A stretch of 64,000 nucleotides of DNA from Alphaproteobacteria bacterium (GTDB lineage Bacteria; Myxococcota_A; UBA796; GCA-2862545), in assembly GCA_020632955.1 (NCBI GenBank), contig JACKEO010000015.1, positions 1 to 64,000 of the forward strand. Direction: 5' to 3'. The notes beneath the pieces are model-generated. The model saw only the letters and a list, made by a program, of their open reading frames with translations, made no database searches and had not been told where the DNA came from. This document shows, piece after piece, positions 24,106-32,274 of this stretch. Made by a program: the position numbers and the translations under genes. Every line of letters begins with the position of its first letter. The first letter of the stretch is position 1.

Positions 24106-25820
24106 CGGCAGTCCTCGGGATCTCCGCGCTCTACCACGACGCGGCGGCCGCCCTGGTGGTGGACGGCGAGGTGGTGGCCGCGGCCAGCGAGGAGCGCTTC
24201 AGCCGGGTGAAGCACGACAGCTCGCTGCCCGTGCTCGCGGTCCGTGCCTGCCTGGCCCGCGCCGGCCTCACGATGCGCGATCTCGACCGGGTGGTCTTCT
24301 ACGAGAAGCCCCTGCGCAAGTACGAGCGCATCCTCGTCAGCCACGTGCTCACCTTCCCGCGCAGCCTGCCGGCCTTCGTGCGCAGCCAGCTGTCGTGGCT
24401 CACCGACAAGCTCTGGCTGCGCGACCGCCTGTGCACCGCCCTCGGGGCCCGGCCGTCGCAGATCGCCTTCTGCGAGCACCACCTCGCCCACGCCGCCTCC
24501 GCCTTCTACGGCACCGACCTGCCCGAGGCGGCGGTGCTCGTGGTGGACGGGGTGGGGGAGTGGGCCACCACCTCGCTGTACCGGGGGGGCGAGGGCGGCC
24601 TGCAGCGCCTGGGCGAGGTGCGCTTCCCGCACTCGCTGGGCCTGCTCTACTCGGCGTTCACGGCCTGGGCGGGCTTCGAGGTGAACGAGGGCGAGTACAA
24701 GCTCATGGGGCTGGCGGCCTACGGCGAGCCCACGCGCGCCGACGACGTGCGCAAGCTCATCCGGCTCGACGACGACGGCGGCTTCGAGCTCGACCTGTCG
24801 TACGTGGCCTGGCACCACTCCAGCCACCGCAGCACCACCGCGCGCTTCGACGCCCTCTTCGGACCGCCGCGCCACCCGGGCGCGCCCCTCGACCCCACCA
24901 CGCCGGAGGGCAAGCGCATCGCCGACGTGGCCGCCAGCATCCAGGTGGTGCTCGAGGAGGCCCTGCTCGGCCTGGCCCGTGGCCTGCACGCCCGCACCGG
25001 CCTGCCCGACCTCTGCTACGCCGGCGGCGTGGCGCTCAACGGCGTGGCGAACCACCGCCTGCTCACCGAGGGCCCCTTCCGCAGCCTGCACGTGCACCCG
25101 GCGGCGGGCGACGCGGGCGCGGCGGTGGGAGCGGCCCTGTGGGGCTGGACCGAGGTGCTCGGGCAGCCACGGCCGGCGGCCGACCTGAAGCCCGGGCTGG
25201 GCACCGAGGTCCACCGCGACGCCGTGCGCGCGCTGCTCGACGATCTGAACCAGCGCTACGTCGAGCTGGAGGACCCGGCGCCCCGGGTGGCGGAGGATCT
25301 CGCGGCCGGACGGGTGGTGGGCTGGCACGAGGGTCGCTTCGAGTGGGGACCGCGTGCGCTGGGGCACCGATCGATCCTCGCCGACCCCTCGGTGCCCGAC
25401 ATCCGCGACCGCATCAACGCGAAGGTGAAGTTCCGCGAGCCCTTCCGACCCTTCGCGCCCGCCGCGCGGGCCGAGGAGGCCGCGCGCCTGTGCCACCTGC
25501 CCCCCGGCGGCGAGCAGCCCGCGCGCTGGATGGTGATGGTGGCACCGGTGCAGGAGGGCGTGGCCGATCGGCTGCCCTCCACCACGCACGTCGACGGCAC
25601 GGCGCGGATCCAGGTGGTGGACGATGCGCTGGTGCCCGCCTTCGGACGCGTGGTGGATGCCTTCACCACGCTCACGGGCACGCCGGCGGTGCTCAACACC
25701 TCCTTCAACCTGCGCGGCGAGCCCATCGTGAGCACGCCCCTGGAGTCGCTGGCCACCTTCCATCGAAGCGGCCTCGACGCCTGCTACATCCAGGGCTTTC
25801 GCGTGGAGCCGAAGGCGTGA
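24102..25820 (+). CDS. NodU/CmcH family O-carbamoyltransferase
   Basis: 572 residues. The N-terminal Kae1-like ATPase domain shows LGISALYHDAAAALVVDGEV, the metal-binding HHLAHAASAFY (about 126-136), VVDGVGEWATTSLY and CYAGGVALNGVANHRL. The C-terminal domain has RFEWGPRALGHRSILADP and LNTSFNLRGEPIV. The family makes carbamoyl-adenylate from carbamoyl phosphate and ATP and transfers the carbamoyl group to a hydroxyl, as in nodulation factors, cephamycin or saxitoxin. Family and reaction type are firm; the acceptor is unknown. The neighbours point to a membrane or exported glycan-like acceptor. Confidence 0.92.
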   Translation: MTAVLGISALYHDAAAALVVDGEVVAAASEERFSRVKHDSSLPVLAVRACLARAGLTMRDLDRVVFYEKPLRKYERILVSHVLTFPRSLPAFVRSQLSWLTDKLWLRDRLCTALGARPSQIAFCEHHLAHAASAFYGTDLPEAAVLVVDGVGEWATTSLYRGGEGGLQRLGEVRFPHSLGLLYSAFTAWAGFEVNEGEYKLMGLAAYGEPTRADDVRKLIRLDDDGGFELDLSYVAWHHSSHRSTTARFDALFGPPRHPGAPLDPTTPEGKRIADVAASIQVVLEEALLGLARGLHARTGLPDLCYAGGVALNGVANHRLLTEGPFRSLHVHPAAGDAGAAVGAALWGWTEVLGQPRPAADLKPGLGTEVHRDAVRALLDDLNQRYVELEDPAPRVAEDLAAGRVVGWHEGRFEWGPRALGHRSILADPSVPDIRDRINAKVKFREPFRPFAPAARAEEAARLCHLPPGGEQPARWMVMVAPVQEGVADRLPSTTHVDGTARIQVVDDALVPAFGRVVDAFTTLTGTPAVLNTSFNLRGEPIVSTPLESLATFHRSGLDACYIQGFRVEPKA

Positions 25821-25990
25821 GCCCCGCGCCGCAGGCAGGCCCGGAGCGTGAGGTGGGCTGGCTCACGGTGCTGCGGAGCACCTGGATGTGGTGGGCCCCG
25901 CCGGTGGTGGTGCTGCTCCTGCTCGCGGGGGGGATCGTCGCCTGGCTGCTGGGCCTCGCCACCTCGCCGATCCGGTACGGCACGCTCTGA
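25817..25990 (+). CDS. small membrane protein resembling DUF5989 (copy B)
   Basis: 57 residues from a GTG that overlaps the carbamoyltransferase stop (GTGA). A short polar N-terminus is followed by LRSTWMWWAPPVVVLLLLAG and an end SPIRYGTL. The 'WW-x-P + hydrophobic helix + short aromatic tail' layout is that of DUF5989, a family known to follow carbamoyltransferase genes. Copy A (22103) is similar in plan but not in detail. Perhaps the pair anchors the modifying enzymes at the membrane; this is speculation. Confidence 0.65.
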   Translation: MSPAPQAGPEREVGWLTVLRSTWMWWAPPVVVLLLLAGGIVAWLLGLATSPIRYGTL

Positions 25991-26019
25991 TCCACGCGCC
26001 AGGGGGTCGCCCCGTCAGG

Positions 26020-26055
26020 TAGAACGTGTTCCACCTCGGACTGGAACATGTTCTC
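26020..26055. promoter_or_regulatory. two KstR-like (TetR-type) operator palindromes before the P450 gene
   Basis: TAGAACGTGTTCCA (26020-26033) fits the KstR consensus TnnAACnnGTTnnA exactly. TGGAACATGTTCTC (26042-26055) fits except for the last base, and contains the perfect palindrome GAACATGTTC. Their centres are 22 bp apart, two helical turns on the same face, and GAACGTGTTCC...GGAACATGTTC also forms a larger inverted repeat. They end 6 bases before the ribosome-binding site. KstR and relatives are TetR-family repressors of sterol or fatty acyl-CoA catabolism. Confidence 0.6.
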
Positions 26056-26074
26056 GTCTGGTGGAGGAGACGCC

Positions 26075-27448
26075 GTGACCACCACCCTGCCCGACGCCCC
26101 CGGCCCCCGTGGCGACCTGCTGCTGGGGTCGGTGCTGGACTTCAAGACGAACCCGCTGGAGTTCTGCCGCTACATGGCGTCGGCCTACGGCGACGTGAGC
26201 CGGGTCCGCATGGGCACGGTGCACTGGTACCTGGTCACGAACCCCGCCGACATCTGGGACATCATGACCACGCGGGCCGAGCTCTTCCCCAAGCCCGCCA
26301 TCGCGGCGCGGCTGTGGAAGGAGTTCCTCGGCGACGGGCTGCTCACCAGCGAGGGCGCGGAGTGGCGCCGCCAGACCACGATGATGAAGCCGGCGATGCA
26401 CCGGGAGCGCCTGGCGGTCTACGGCGACGTGATGGCGGAGTACACCGACCGCATGGTGGACGCGTGGTCCCCGGGCGAGCAACGCGACGTGCACGCCGAC
26501 TTCACCGCGCTCACCCTGCGCATCGTGTGCAAGACGCTGTTCGACGCCGACGTGGCCCGCGACGCCCCCGCGGTGGGCGAGGCGATGGAGGTGCTGCAGG
26601 AGGTGATGGTCGAGCACATCCACCTGCCCATCCCGCTGCCCGCCTGGTGGCCCACCCAGAAGAACCAGCGCAAGGTCAAGGCGCTCTCCACCCTCAAGGA
26701 CATCGTGGGCCGGCTCATCCGCGAGCGGCGCGCCTCGGGCGAGGACACCGGCGACCTGCTCTCGATGCTCCTCGCCAGCCGCGACGAGGCGGGCAGCGGG
26801 ATGACCGACCAGGAGGTCTTCGACCAGGCGATGACCCTGTTCTTCGCGGGTCACGAGACGAGCGCCAACGGGCTCACCTGGGCCTGGTACCTGCTCGCCC
26901 GGCACCCCGAGGTGGTGGCCCGCATGCGGGACGAGCTCGACACGGTGGTGGGCGACCGCGCCCCCTCCATGGCCGATCTGCGCGACCTGCCCTACCTCGA
27001 CGCCGTGGTGCACGAGTGCCTGCGCGTGATGTCGCCGGTGTGGCTCTTCATGAAGGAGGCCGCGGCCGACACCGAGATCGGAGGCTTCCGGGTGCCCAAG
27101 GGCAGCCCCATCGCCATCTGCCCCTACATCACGCAGCGCGACGCGCGGTGGTGGGCCGAGCCCGAGGTCTTCCGGCCCGAGCGCTTCGAGAAGGCCCGAC
27201 GCGCCGAGCACGTGCGCGGGGCGTGGATCCCCTTCAGTGGGGGCGCCCGCGTCTGCTTCGGCAAGAGCTTCGCGATGACCGAGCTGCGCCTGGTGCTCGC
27301 CACGATGGTGCAGCGGCTCGACCCCGTCATCCCCGAGGGCCACTGGCCGGTGAAGGTGAGCGAGCTGTCGCTCCACCCGCGCGGCGGGCTGCCCATCGAG
27401 GTGCGTCCGCGGCCGGATCTCCGACGCCCGGTGCGGCAGGCGGGCTGA
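26075..27448 (+). CDS. cytochrome P450 monooxygenase
   Basis: 457 residues. The I-helix has LFFAGHETSANGLTW (AGxET near 257-261) for oxygen activation, the K-helix E314-x-x-R317 (ECLR), and the heme loop FSGGARVCFG with Cys394 as thiolate ligand. The overall plan resembles soluble class P450s related to CYP102/CYP4-type fatty-acid hydroxylases, but the substrate is not certain. GTG 26075 with GGAGGAGA (26062-26069) is chosen over ATG 26048, which lies inside an operator palindrome and has no ribosome-binding site. No ferredoxin or reductase gene is adjacent. Confidence 0.95.
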   Translation: MTTTLPDAPGPRGDLLLGSVLDFKTNPLEFCRYMASAYGDVSRVRMGTVHWYLVTNPADIWDIMTTRAELFPKPAIAARLWKEFLGDGLLTSEGAEWRRQTTMMKPAMHRERLAVYGDVMAEYTDRMVDAWSPGEQRDVHADFTALTLRIVCKTLFDADVARDAPAVGEAMEVLQEVMVEHIHLPIPLPAWWPTQKNQRKVKALSTLKDIVGRLIRERRASGEDTGDLLSMLLASRDEAGSGMTDQEVFDQAMTLFFAGHETSANGLTWAWYLLARHPEVVARMRDELDTVVGDRAPSMADLRDLPYLDAVVHECLRVMSPVWLFMKEAAADTEIGGFRVPKGSPIAICPYITQRDARWWAEPEVFRPERFEKARRAEHVRGAWIPFSGGARVCFGKSFAMTELRLVLATMVQRLDPVIPEGHWPVKVSELSLHPRGGLPIEVRPRPDLRRPVRQAG

Positions 27449-27461
27449 TCCCGCGGGTCAG
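27445..27461. terminator. short palindrome between P450 and receptor-L lipoprotein genes
   Basis: Only 9 bases separate two convergent stop codons. CTGA and TCAG (both containing the TGA stops) flank T-CCCGCGGG, which is itself self-complementary. Three of the outer pairs are automatic because both stops are TGA. It is a weak candidate for a shared terminator. Confidence 0.25.
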
Positions 27462-29830
27462 TCGTTGCCGCTGATGGTCACCGAGCCCGTCACGGCCGCG
27501 CCGAGGCCGTCCACCAGGGCCTGGGCCGTGGCGTTCCCGAGGCCCGTGTTGTCGGTGAAGTTCACGTTGCCCACCGATGTCAGGCCCGACAGCGCCCCCA
27601 CGTCCACCAGCTGGGTGTTCCGGAACACGTAGAGGGTGCCCGTGAGGGTGCGCAGCCCGCCGAGGCCCGTCAGACGCTCGAGCTGGTCGTTGCGCGACAG
27701 GGTGAGCGAGTTCACGGTGGCGAGGCGCTCCAGGCCGGCGAGCGAGGTGAGCGAGGACCGCGAGATCGACACGCTGCCCGCGGAGTCCAAGTCCATCGCG
27801 GGCAGGCTGCTCAGGCTGGTCACCGCATTGAGCTCGATCTGGTTGGCGTACACGAGATCGGCCAGGCCGGCGAGGTCGGGCGCGTCCAGGTTCGAGAGCT
27901 GGAGCTGGCTGGTGATCCGCGAGAGGCCCGTGAGCCCGTCCAGATCGACGTCGTCGAGCTCCCGCAGGTGCACCAGGGTCAGCTCGCTCGGCGCCACCAG
28001 CGCGGCGGTGCTCCGCAGGTCGGGCAGCTCCTGCAGCGCCAGCACGCCCCGCGGGGCGAGACGCAGGGCGGGCAGGGCGGAGAGGCCCTCCACGTCCCCG
28101 AGGCCGAGGCTGCGCACCTCCAGCCCCGCGAGCGGTGCCAGGCTCGCCACCCGCACGCCGCTCAGGCTCACCGTCTCCAGGGACGTGAGCGAGGGCAACG
28201 ACAGGCCCGTGAACTCGGGGCGCGCCGATCCGCCCGACAGCTGCAGGGACCGCAGCTGCTCCAGCGCACCGAAGGCGTCGAGCTGCACCCGGCTCCCGCT
28301 GGTGTAGATCGACAGGTCCTGCGCTTCCCGCAGGGCGCCCAGCCCGCGCACCACCGAGGTCTGCTGGCTGGGCCCGTAGAGCTGGAGTCCGAGGCTGCCT
28401 GCCTCCTCGAGGGCGGGCAGGATGCCGTCCAGCGCGTCGCTCGTGCGACCGGCCATGCGCAGATCACCCGGCACCCGACGCAACGCGGTGAGGCCGGTCA
28501 GGCGCGCGGGGGACCCCACCGGCGTCGAGATCGAGGCCGCGCCCACCTCGACGAGGCCGGGCGCCGAGGGCAGGGGGGCGCTGACCACCACCTCGAGGCG
28601 TCCCACCTCGGTCAGTGCCTCCAGCGGGCGGAGGTCCACCCCGAGGCTGTCGGTGCCGGCCTGCAGCGTCCCGCCCACGCGTCGCAGGCCTCGCCAACCC
28701 GCGAGGTCCCAGGGCAGCGCGGATCCGGTGGAGCCGAGGTTCACGCTCCCGTCCACCTCCTCCAGGGCGCCGAGGAAGCTGCCCACCTCGAGCACCGCGA
28801 GGTTCGACAGGCCCAGGTTCCCGCCCACCTCGGTCACGGCGCCGATGCCCCCGAGGTCCCGTGGATCCAGGGAGCCGAGCGTGAGGTCGCCGCGCAGGCG
28901 CGGCGCGAGGCGCAGATCGGCCAGCGACACGCCGGGCTCGGGGGAGGAGAGCACCAGGCCCCCGAGCTGCGTCGTGGCGGGCAGGCCGGCGTAGGACGTG
29001 GGACCGGGCAACGAGCCCGGCTGCACCACCAGCGTGCCCACCTGGGTGAGCGCCCCGAGCAGCCTGAGGTCGGTGACCTGCGAGGCCAGCGTGCCCTCCT
29101 CCACCAGGGTGAGGCGGCCGGTGACCGTGGTGAGGGCGGGGAGCCAGCCGTCCCCCTCCACGCCGACGGGCACCGCGAAGGACCCCACGCGCTGCAGCCG
29201 GGCCAGCGAGCTGCCCACCGTGAACGGCGCCACGCCGGCGCCGTCGGGCCGGGCGAAGGGCAGCACCAGCGTGCCGCCCACCACCTCGAGCTGCTCCAGG
29301 CCCGCCAGGCTCTCGAGGTGGCCGCTGGTGACGAAGGGGCCGATCGTCCCCACCCCCTCCAGGCGCAGGTCGCCGGCCACGGTGCGCAGGCCGTCGAGCT
29401 GCGCCCGGGTCCACAGCGTGTTCGTGACCGACAGGTCGCCCAGCACCTCCACGAGGCAGTCGAGGACCACGTCGTCGTCGATGTCCTCGCCGGTGATCAC
29501 CAGGTTGCCGTACACGCGGTCGAAGGTGGCGCAGAAGGCCTCGGCCACCGTGCCGTTCGTGATCGTCAGATCACCCCACACGGTGGTGCCGGGGCTGGGG
29601 GGCAGGGTGGTGATCGGCGGCACGTCGGTGTCGTCGCCGCCGTCGGTGTCGTCGCCCGTGCCCGTGTCGTCGCCCGCGTCGGCGGAGTCGTCGCTGCCGG
29701 GATCCGTGTCGTCGGCGCCGTCCCCGAAGGCGAGCGGACGGCAGGTGGCCGAGGCGTCGAGCCCCTCGCCGGGAGGGCAGGGCGCGCACGCGGCGGCGAC
29801 GAGGAGGACGGACGGGAACGCGGCGCGCAT
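27458..29830 (-). CDS. receptor-L/leucine-rich-like repeat lipoprotein
   Basis: 790 residues. A signal peptide with lipobox VAAAC (Cys15) is followed by a 45-residue Asp/Thr/Gly linker (DDTDPGSDDSADAGDDTGTG and similar). The body has many degenerate repeats of about 45-50 residues of the form 'L-x-x-L-x-x-V-x-G-x-L-x-I', such as LRTVAGDLRLEGVG, LEQLEVVGGTLVL and LGGLRTLTGTLYVF. The last repeat ends VTGSVTISGND. This resembles Receptor L-domain/LRR solenoids of surface proteins in myxobacteria-like genomes. It is probably a surface adhesin or recognition protein. It is divergent (80 bases) from the zinc-ribbon gene. Confidence 0.75.
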   Translation of the reverse strand: MRAAFPSVLLVAAACAPCPPGEGLDASATCRPLAFGDGADDTDPGSDDSADAGDDTGTGDDTDGGDDTDVPPITTLPPSPGTTVWGDLTITNGTVAEAFCATFDRVYGNLVITGEDIDDDVVLDCLVEVLGDLSVTNTLWTRAQLDGLRTVAGDLRLEGVGTIGPFVTSGHLESLAGLEQLEVVGGTLVLPFARPDGAGVAPFTVGSSLARLQRVGSFAVPVGVEGDGWLPALTTVTGRLTLVEEGTLASQVTDLRLLGALTQVGTLVVQPGSLPGPTSYAGLPATTQLGGLVLSSPEPGVSLADLRLAPRLRGDLTLGSLDPRDLGGIGAVTEVGGNLGLSNLAVLEVGSFLGALEEVDGSVNLGSTGSALPWDLAGWRGLRRVGGTLQAGTDSLGVDLRPLEALTEVGRLEVVVSAPLPSAPGLVEVGAASISTPVGSPARLTGLTALRRVPGDLRMAGRTSDALDGILPALEEAGSLGLQLYGPSQQTSVVRGLGALREAQDLSIYTSGSRVQLDAFGALEQLRSLQLSGGSARPEFTGLSLPSLTSLETVSLSGVRVASLAPLAGLEVRSLGLGDVEGLSALPALRLAPRGVLALQELPDLRSTAALVAPSELTLVHLRELDDVDLDGLTGLSRITSQLQLSNLDAPDLAGLADLVYANQIELNAVTSLSSLPAMDLDSAGSVSISRSSLTSLAGLERLATVNSLTLSRNDQLERLTGLGGLRTLTGTLYVFRNTQLVDVGALSGLTSVGNVNFTDNTGLGNATAQALVDGLGAAVTGSVTISGND

Positions 29831-29910
29831 GGATCACCCCTGCGTGGACGTAGACAGCTCCGGGCGGCGATATCCTGACGGCGGGCGCAGGGCGCCGCCC
29901 CGGAGGTCCG

Positions 29911-30405
29911 GTGGACGACGAGCCCCTCGAGTACGTGATCCGGGACCTGATGACGCGGGCCCGCGCGGGTGCGGCCACGTCGGGCGTGCGGCGCTCCCAG
30001 CCCTCCGGGCGCGAGCTCCAGGCCCTGGTGCAGCGGGTGGACCACCTGGAGCTGATCCTCGAGGCCCTGCTCCGCTGGCTGGAGCTGGAGGGGCGCTTCG
30101 ACCGCGACCTGATCGCTTCGCTCATCGCCCGCGTGGACCTGGCCGACGGCCAGGAGGACGACCGCATCGGTCCGGAGATGCGGATGGATGCCGCGGCCTG
30201 CCCGGCCTGCGGCAAGCCCCTGTCGACCCGCCGCGACGCCTGCATCTACTGCGGCGCCCCCCGCCCGGAGGAGCTGCGTACGCCCCGCGGTCACGCGCCC
30301 GGCGCGGTGGTGCTCTGCGTCGACTGCGGCGTCGTGCTCCGCGAGGACAAGGCGTTGCGCAGCGCGTCGGGACCGGTGTGCTGGACCTGCTTCCAGGACG
30401 AGTGA
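29911..30405 (+). CDS. small protein with two zinc ribbons
   Basis: 164 residues from GTG with CCGGAGG upstream. The N-terminal 90 residues are helical, with a Leu-rich stretch (VDHLELILEALLRWLELEGR) that could form a coiled coil. Two Cys4 knuckle pairs follow: CPACGKPL...CIYCG and CVDCG...CWTCF, each CxxC pair suited to bind zinc. No known family is recognised. It may be a regulator or an adaptor that binds nucleic acid or protein. It is divergent from the receptor-L lipoprotein gene. Confidence 0.7.
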   Translation: MDDEPLEYVIRDLMTRARAGAATSGVRRSQPSGRELQALVQRVDHLELILEALLRWLELEGRFDRDLIASLIARVDLADGQEDDRIGPEMRMDAAACPACGKPLSTRRDACIYCGAPRPEELRTPRGHAPGAVVLCVDCGVVLREDKALRSASGPVCWTCFQDE

Positions 30406-30428
30406 GGGCCGGGCGATCGACCGGGACG

Positions 30429-30465
30429 CCTGGTGCCAGCGCGTTCCGCGCCGATCGGCACCGGG
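30429..30465 (+). terminator. stem-loop after the zinc-ribbon gene
   Basis: CCTGGTGCC (30429-30437) and GGCACCGGG (30457-30465) pair over 9 bp with one G-T wobble around a 19-base loop, 24 bases after the stop codon. No T-tract follows. The 144-base gap to the next gene is otherwise featureless apart from lower GC. Confidence 0.35.
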
Positions 30466-30549
30466 GTGATATCGAAGCCCTGCGCAGGTGTACCGTCCGT
30501 GCAGAGGTGTAGGCGCTGCGACATCTGCGGTCGTACAGGGAGGGTAGTG

Positions 30550-31122
30550 ATGCTGACGACCTTGGGCCTGCTCCTGGTGGTGCAGACGGCGGAGGCCGGC
30601 GCACCGTGTGCGCTCGGGACCCGCCATCGGATCCTCGGCGACGAGCTCCTCCAGTGGGAGGACGACGGCGTGACAGATGCTGCGGATCGCGGAACTCGCG
30701 TGCGATCCTTCGTGGCTACGGTCGAGTCCGGAAAGGCGCGCATCACGGTGACGTTCGACTCGCCCTACAAGCCCAGGAGCCCCATCCCTCGCGACCAGAT
30801 CAGCGTCAGGTTCGTGGACGCGAGCGGCGACGGCGCGACCGCGTGGGTGCTCGAGGACGTGATGGTCGGCAATGGCAACGCGAAGCGTCTGGTGGTTCCT
30901 CTGGCGATCGATGCTGAAGGTGGCGCGCGGATGAGCCAACGCGGCGTGGCGGGCGTGGAGCTTCGGTCGGGCGACCAGCGATGGGTGATCGGGATCTGGA
31001 AGCACGCGTCACGTCTGCTCGAGGACGTGGGGGCCTGCGCCGAGATGCGGGTGGCACGGCCGCCTGCGCCGGAAGCGCTCCGGGTGCCAGAGCCGGTCGC
31101 CGACAGTCCGACGGAGCCCTGA
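30550..31122 (+). CDS. small secreted protein of unknown function, lower GC
   Basis: 190 residues. A signal peptide (MLTTLGLLLVVQTAEAGA) with likely cleavage after AEA precedes a domain with a beta-rich look: VRSFVATVESGKARITVTF, ISVRFVDASG, KRLVVPLAID, GVAGVELRSGDQRWVIGIW. No family is recognised. Hand counts give about 63-65% GC in parts of the gene against about 75% or more in neighbours, and its codons are less GC-extreme, suggesting more recent arrival. ATG 30550 with AGGGAGG upstream is preferred to an in-frame ATG-less extension to 30433. Confidence 0.65.
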   Translation: MLTTLGLLLVVQTAEAGAPCALGTRHRILGDELLQWEDDGVTDAADRGTRVRSFVATVESGKARITVTFDSPYKPRSPIPRDQISVRFVDASGDGATAWVLEDVMVGNGNAKRLVVPLAIDAEGGARMSQRGVAGVELRSGDQRWVIGIWKHASRLLEDVGACAEMRVARPPAPEALRVPEPVADSPTEP

Positions 31123-31134
31123 ACTCCGAGGGCG

Positions 31135-31157
31135 GCCTCGGGTGGTCGACCCGAGGC
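31135..31157. terminator. 9-bp hairpin between convergent genes
   Basis: GCCTCGGGT (31135-31143) and ACCCGAGGC (31149-31157) pair perfectly around loop GGTCG, midway between the stop codons at 31122 (+) and 31203 (-). There is no T-tract. It is a likely bidirectional terminator. Confidence 0.5.
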
Positions 31158-31202
31158 TCTACCGTGTGGGAAGAACGCGCGGCATCCGTGGAGTTTCGGG
31201 CG

Positions 31203-32267
31203 TCACCCGCCCCCGCTCCACGCCACGCCGTGGACCTCGGCCACCCGCCGCGCCTCGTCGGGCCGGCCCGCCTCGTGCCAGGCCTCCACCACCCACTCGG
31301 GACCCGCCCGTGCCGCCGCCAGCGCCTCGGCGGCCGCGGCGGCCAGCGGGACGCCGTCCTCGCCGCGATCCCGTGCGAGCCAGGCGGCGGCGCGCAGCGC
31401 GTGGGCCCCCGGCAGGCCGCCCGACGCGGCGAGGGCGGCGTAGGCGGGGCCGTAGGCGGTGCGCGGGACCTCCCAGCCGAAGCGCTCGGCCGCACGGAGC
31501 AGGGCGTCGAGCCAGAAGCCGTCGGCATGCCGGTCCAGCCCCACCTCCTCGGCGGCGTCCTCCAGCAGCTCCTGCGCCTGCCAGGCCAGGGCCTCGTCGC
31601 CGGCCCAGGTGGCGGCGCGGAGCAGGGTGCGGGCGCCATCGAGCTGGATCCACCCCAGGCTGTCCTCGGCGCCCCGGGCGCGGGGGTGGCGCGAGCGCGC
31701 GCCGTCGAGATCCCGGGGGTGGAGGCGCGCGTGGCGCTGCACCAGCTCGGTGAGCGGCGCGAGCTGGCCGGTGCACGCCCAGGCCCACGCCCGCTGCGTG
31801 CGGCCCCAGGCCCGCAGCACCGCGTCCGGTCGCTCCTCCTGGGCGGCCTCCCAGGCCGTCCAGAGCTGCTCCACCCGGGGGTCGCGGTAGCCCAGTGCGT
31901 CCTGGTGGGCGCGCACCACGGGCACGAGGGCGTCGAGCCCCGCGGCGTAGTGGTCGAAGGGACCCACGGTGCGGCGCGTGCCCCACACGCTGCGCTCGTG
32001 CAGGGGGGCCAGCAGGGGCGCCAGCGCGTCGAGGAGGGCGTCGTGGCGGCCCTGGTCGTGGCGTGCCTTGGCGAGTCGCCAGCAGGCGGCCTGCAGCAGG
32101 GCGGGCTCGCCGAGGCGCACCGCTCCCGCCACCGCCTCCTCCAGCACCCGGCAGCGTCCGTCGTCGTCGCCGTCGGCCCGCGCGTGGCGCGCCCCCTCCA
32201 GCAGCGCCCGCACCTCGTCCCGGAGCACGTCGTCCCGCGGCCGTCCGCCGTCGTCGGGAGGGCTCAC
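31203..32267 (-). CDS. helical-repeat protein of unknown function
   Basis: 354 residues, no signal peptide, rich in Ala, Arg, Trp and Glu. It appears to be all-helical with TPR-like spacing: RHARADGDDDGRCRVLEEAV, ALLQAACWRLAKARHDQGRH, WQAQELLEDAAEEVGLDRHA, AWHEAGRPDEARRVAEVHG. Start GTG at 32267 lies 7 bases after the hydroxylase stop, so it is probably the second gene of that operon. No enzymatic motif is seen. A scaffold or regulatory role is possible but unproven. Confidence 0.6.
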   Translation of the reverse strand: MSPPDDGGRPRDDVLRDEVRALLEGARHARADGDDDGRCRVLEEAVAGAVRLGEPALLQAACWRLAKARHDQGRHDALLDALAPLLAPLHERSVWGTRRTVGPFDHYAAGLDALVPVVRAHQDALGYRDPRVEQLWTAWEAAQEERPDAVLRAWGRTQRAWAWACTGQLAPLTELVQRHARLHPRDLDGARSRHPRARGAEDSLGWIQLDGARTLLRAATWAGDEALAWQAQELLEDAAEEVGLDRHADGFWLDALLRAAERFGWEVPRTAYGPAYAALAASGGLPGAHALRAAAWLARDRGEDGVPLAAAAAEALAAARAGPEWVVEAWHEAGRPDEARRVAEVHGVAWSGGG

Positions 32268-32274
32268 GGCGGGA

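Noticed and set aside
26042..26055. SOS box (LexA site) at GAACATGTTC
   Set aside because: LexA boxes of the GAAC-n4-GTTC type have a 4-base centre; here the centre is 2 bases, which fits the KstR-like consensus better.
26048..26074. ATG 26048 as start of the P450
   Set aside because: It lies inside a palindromic operator-like site without a Shine-Dalgarno sequence, while GTG 26075 has GGAGGAGA at proper distance.
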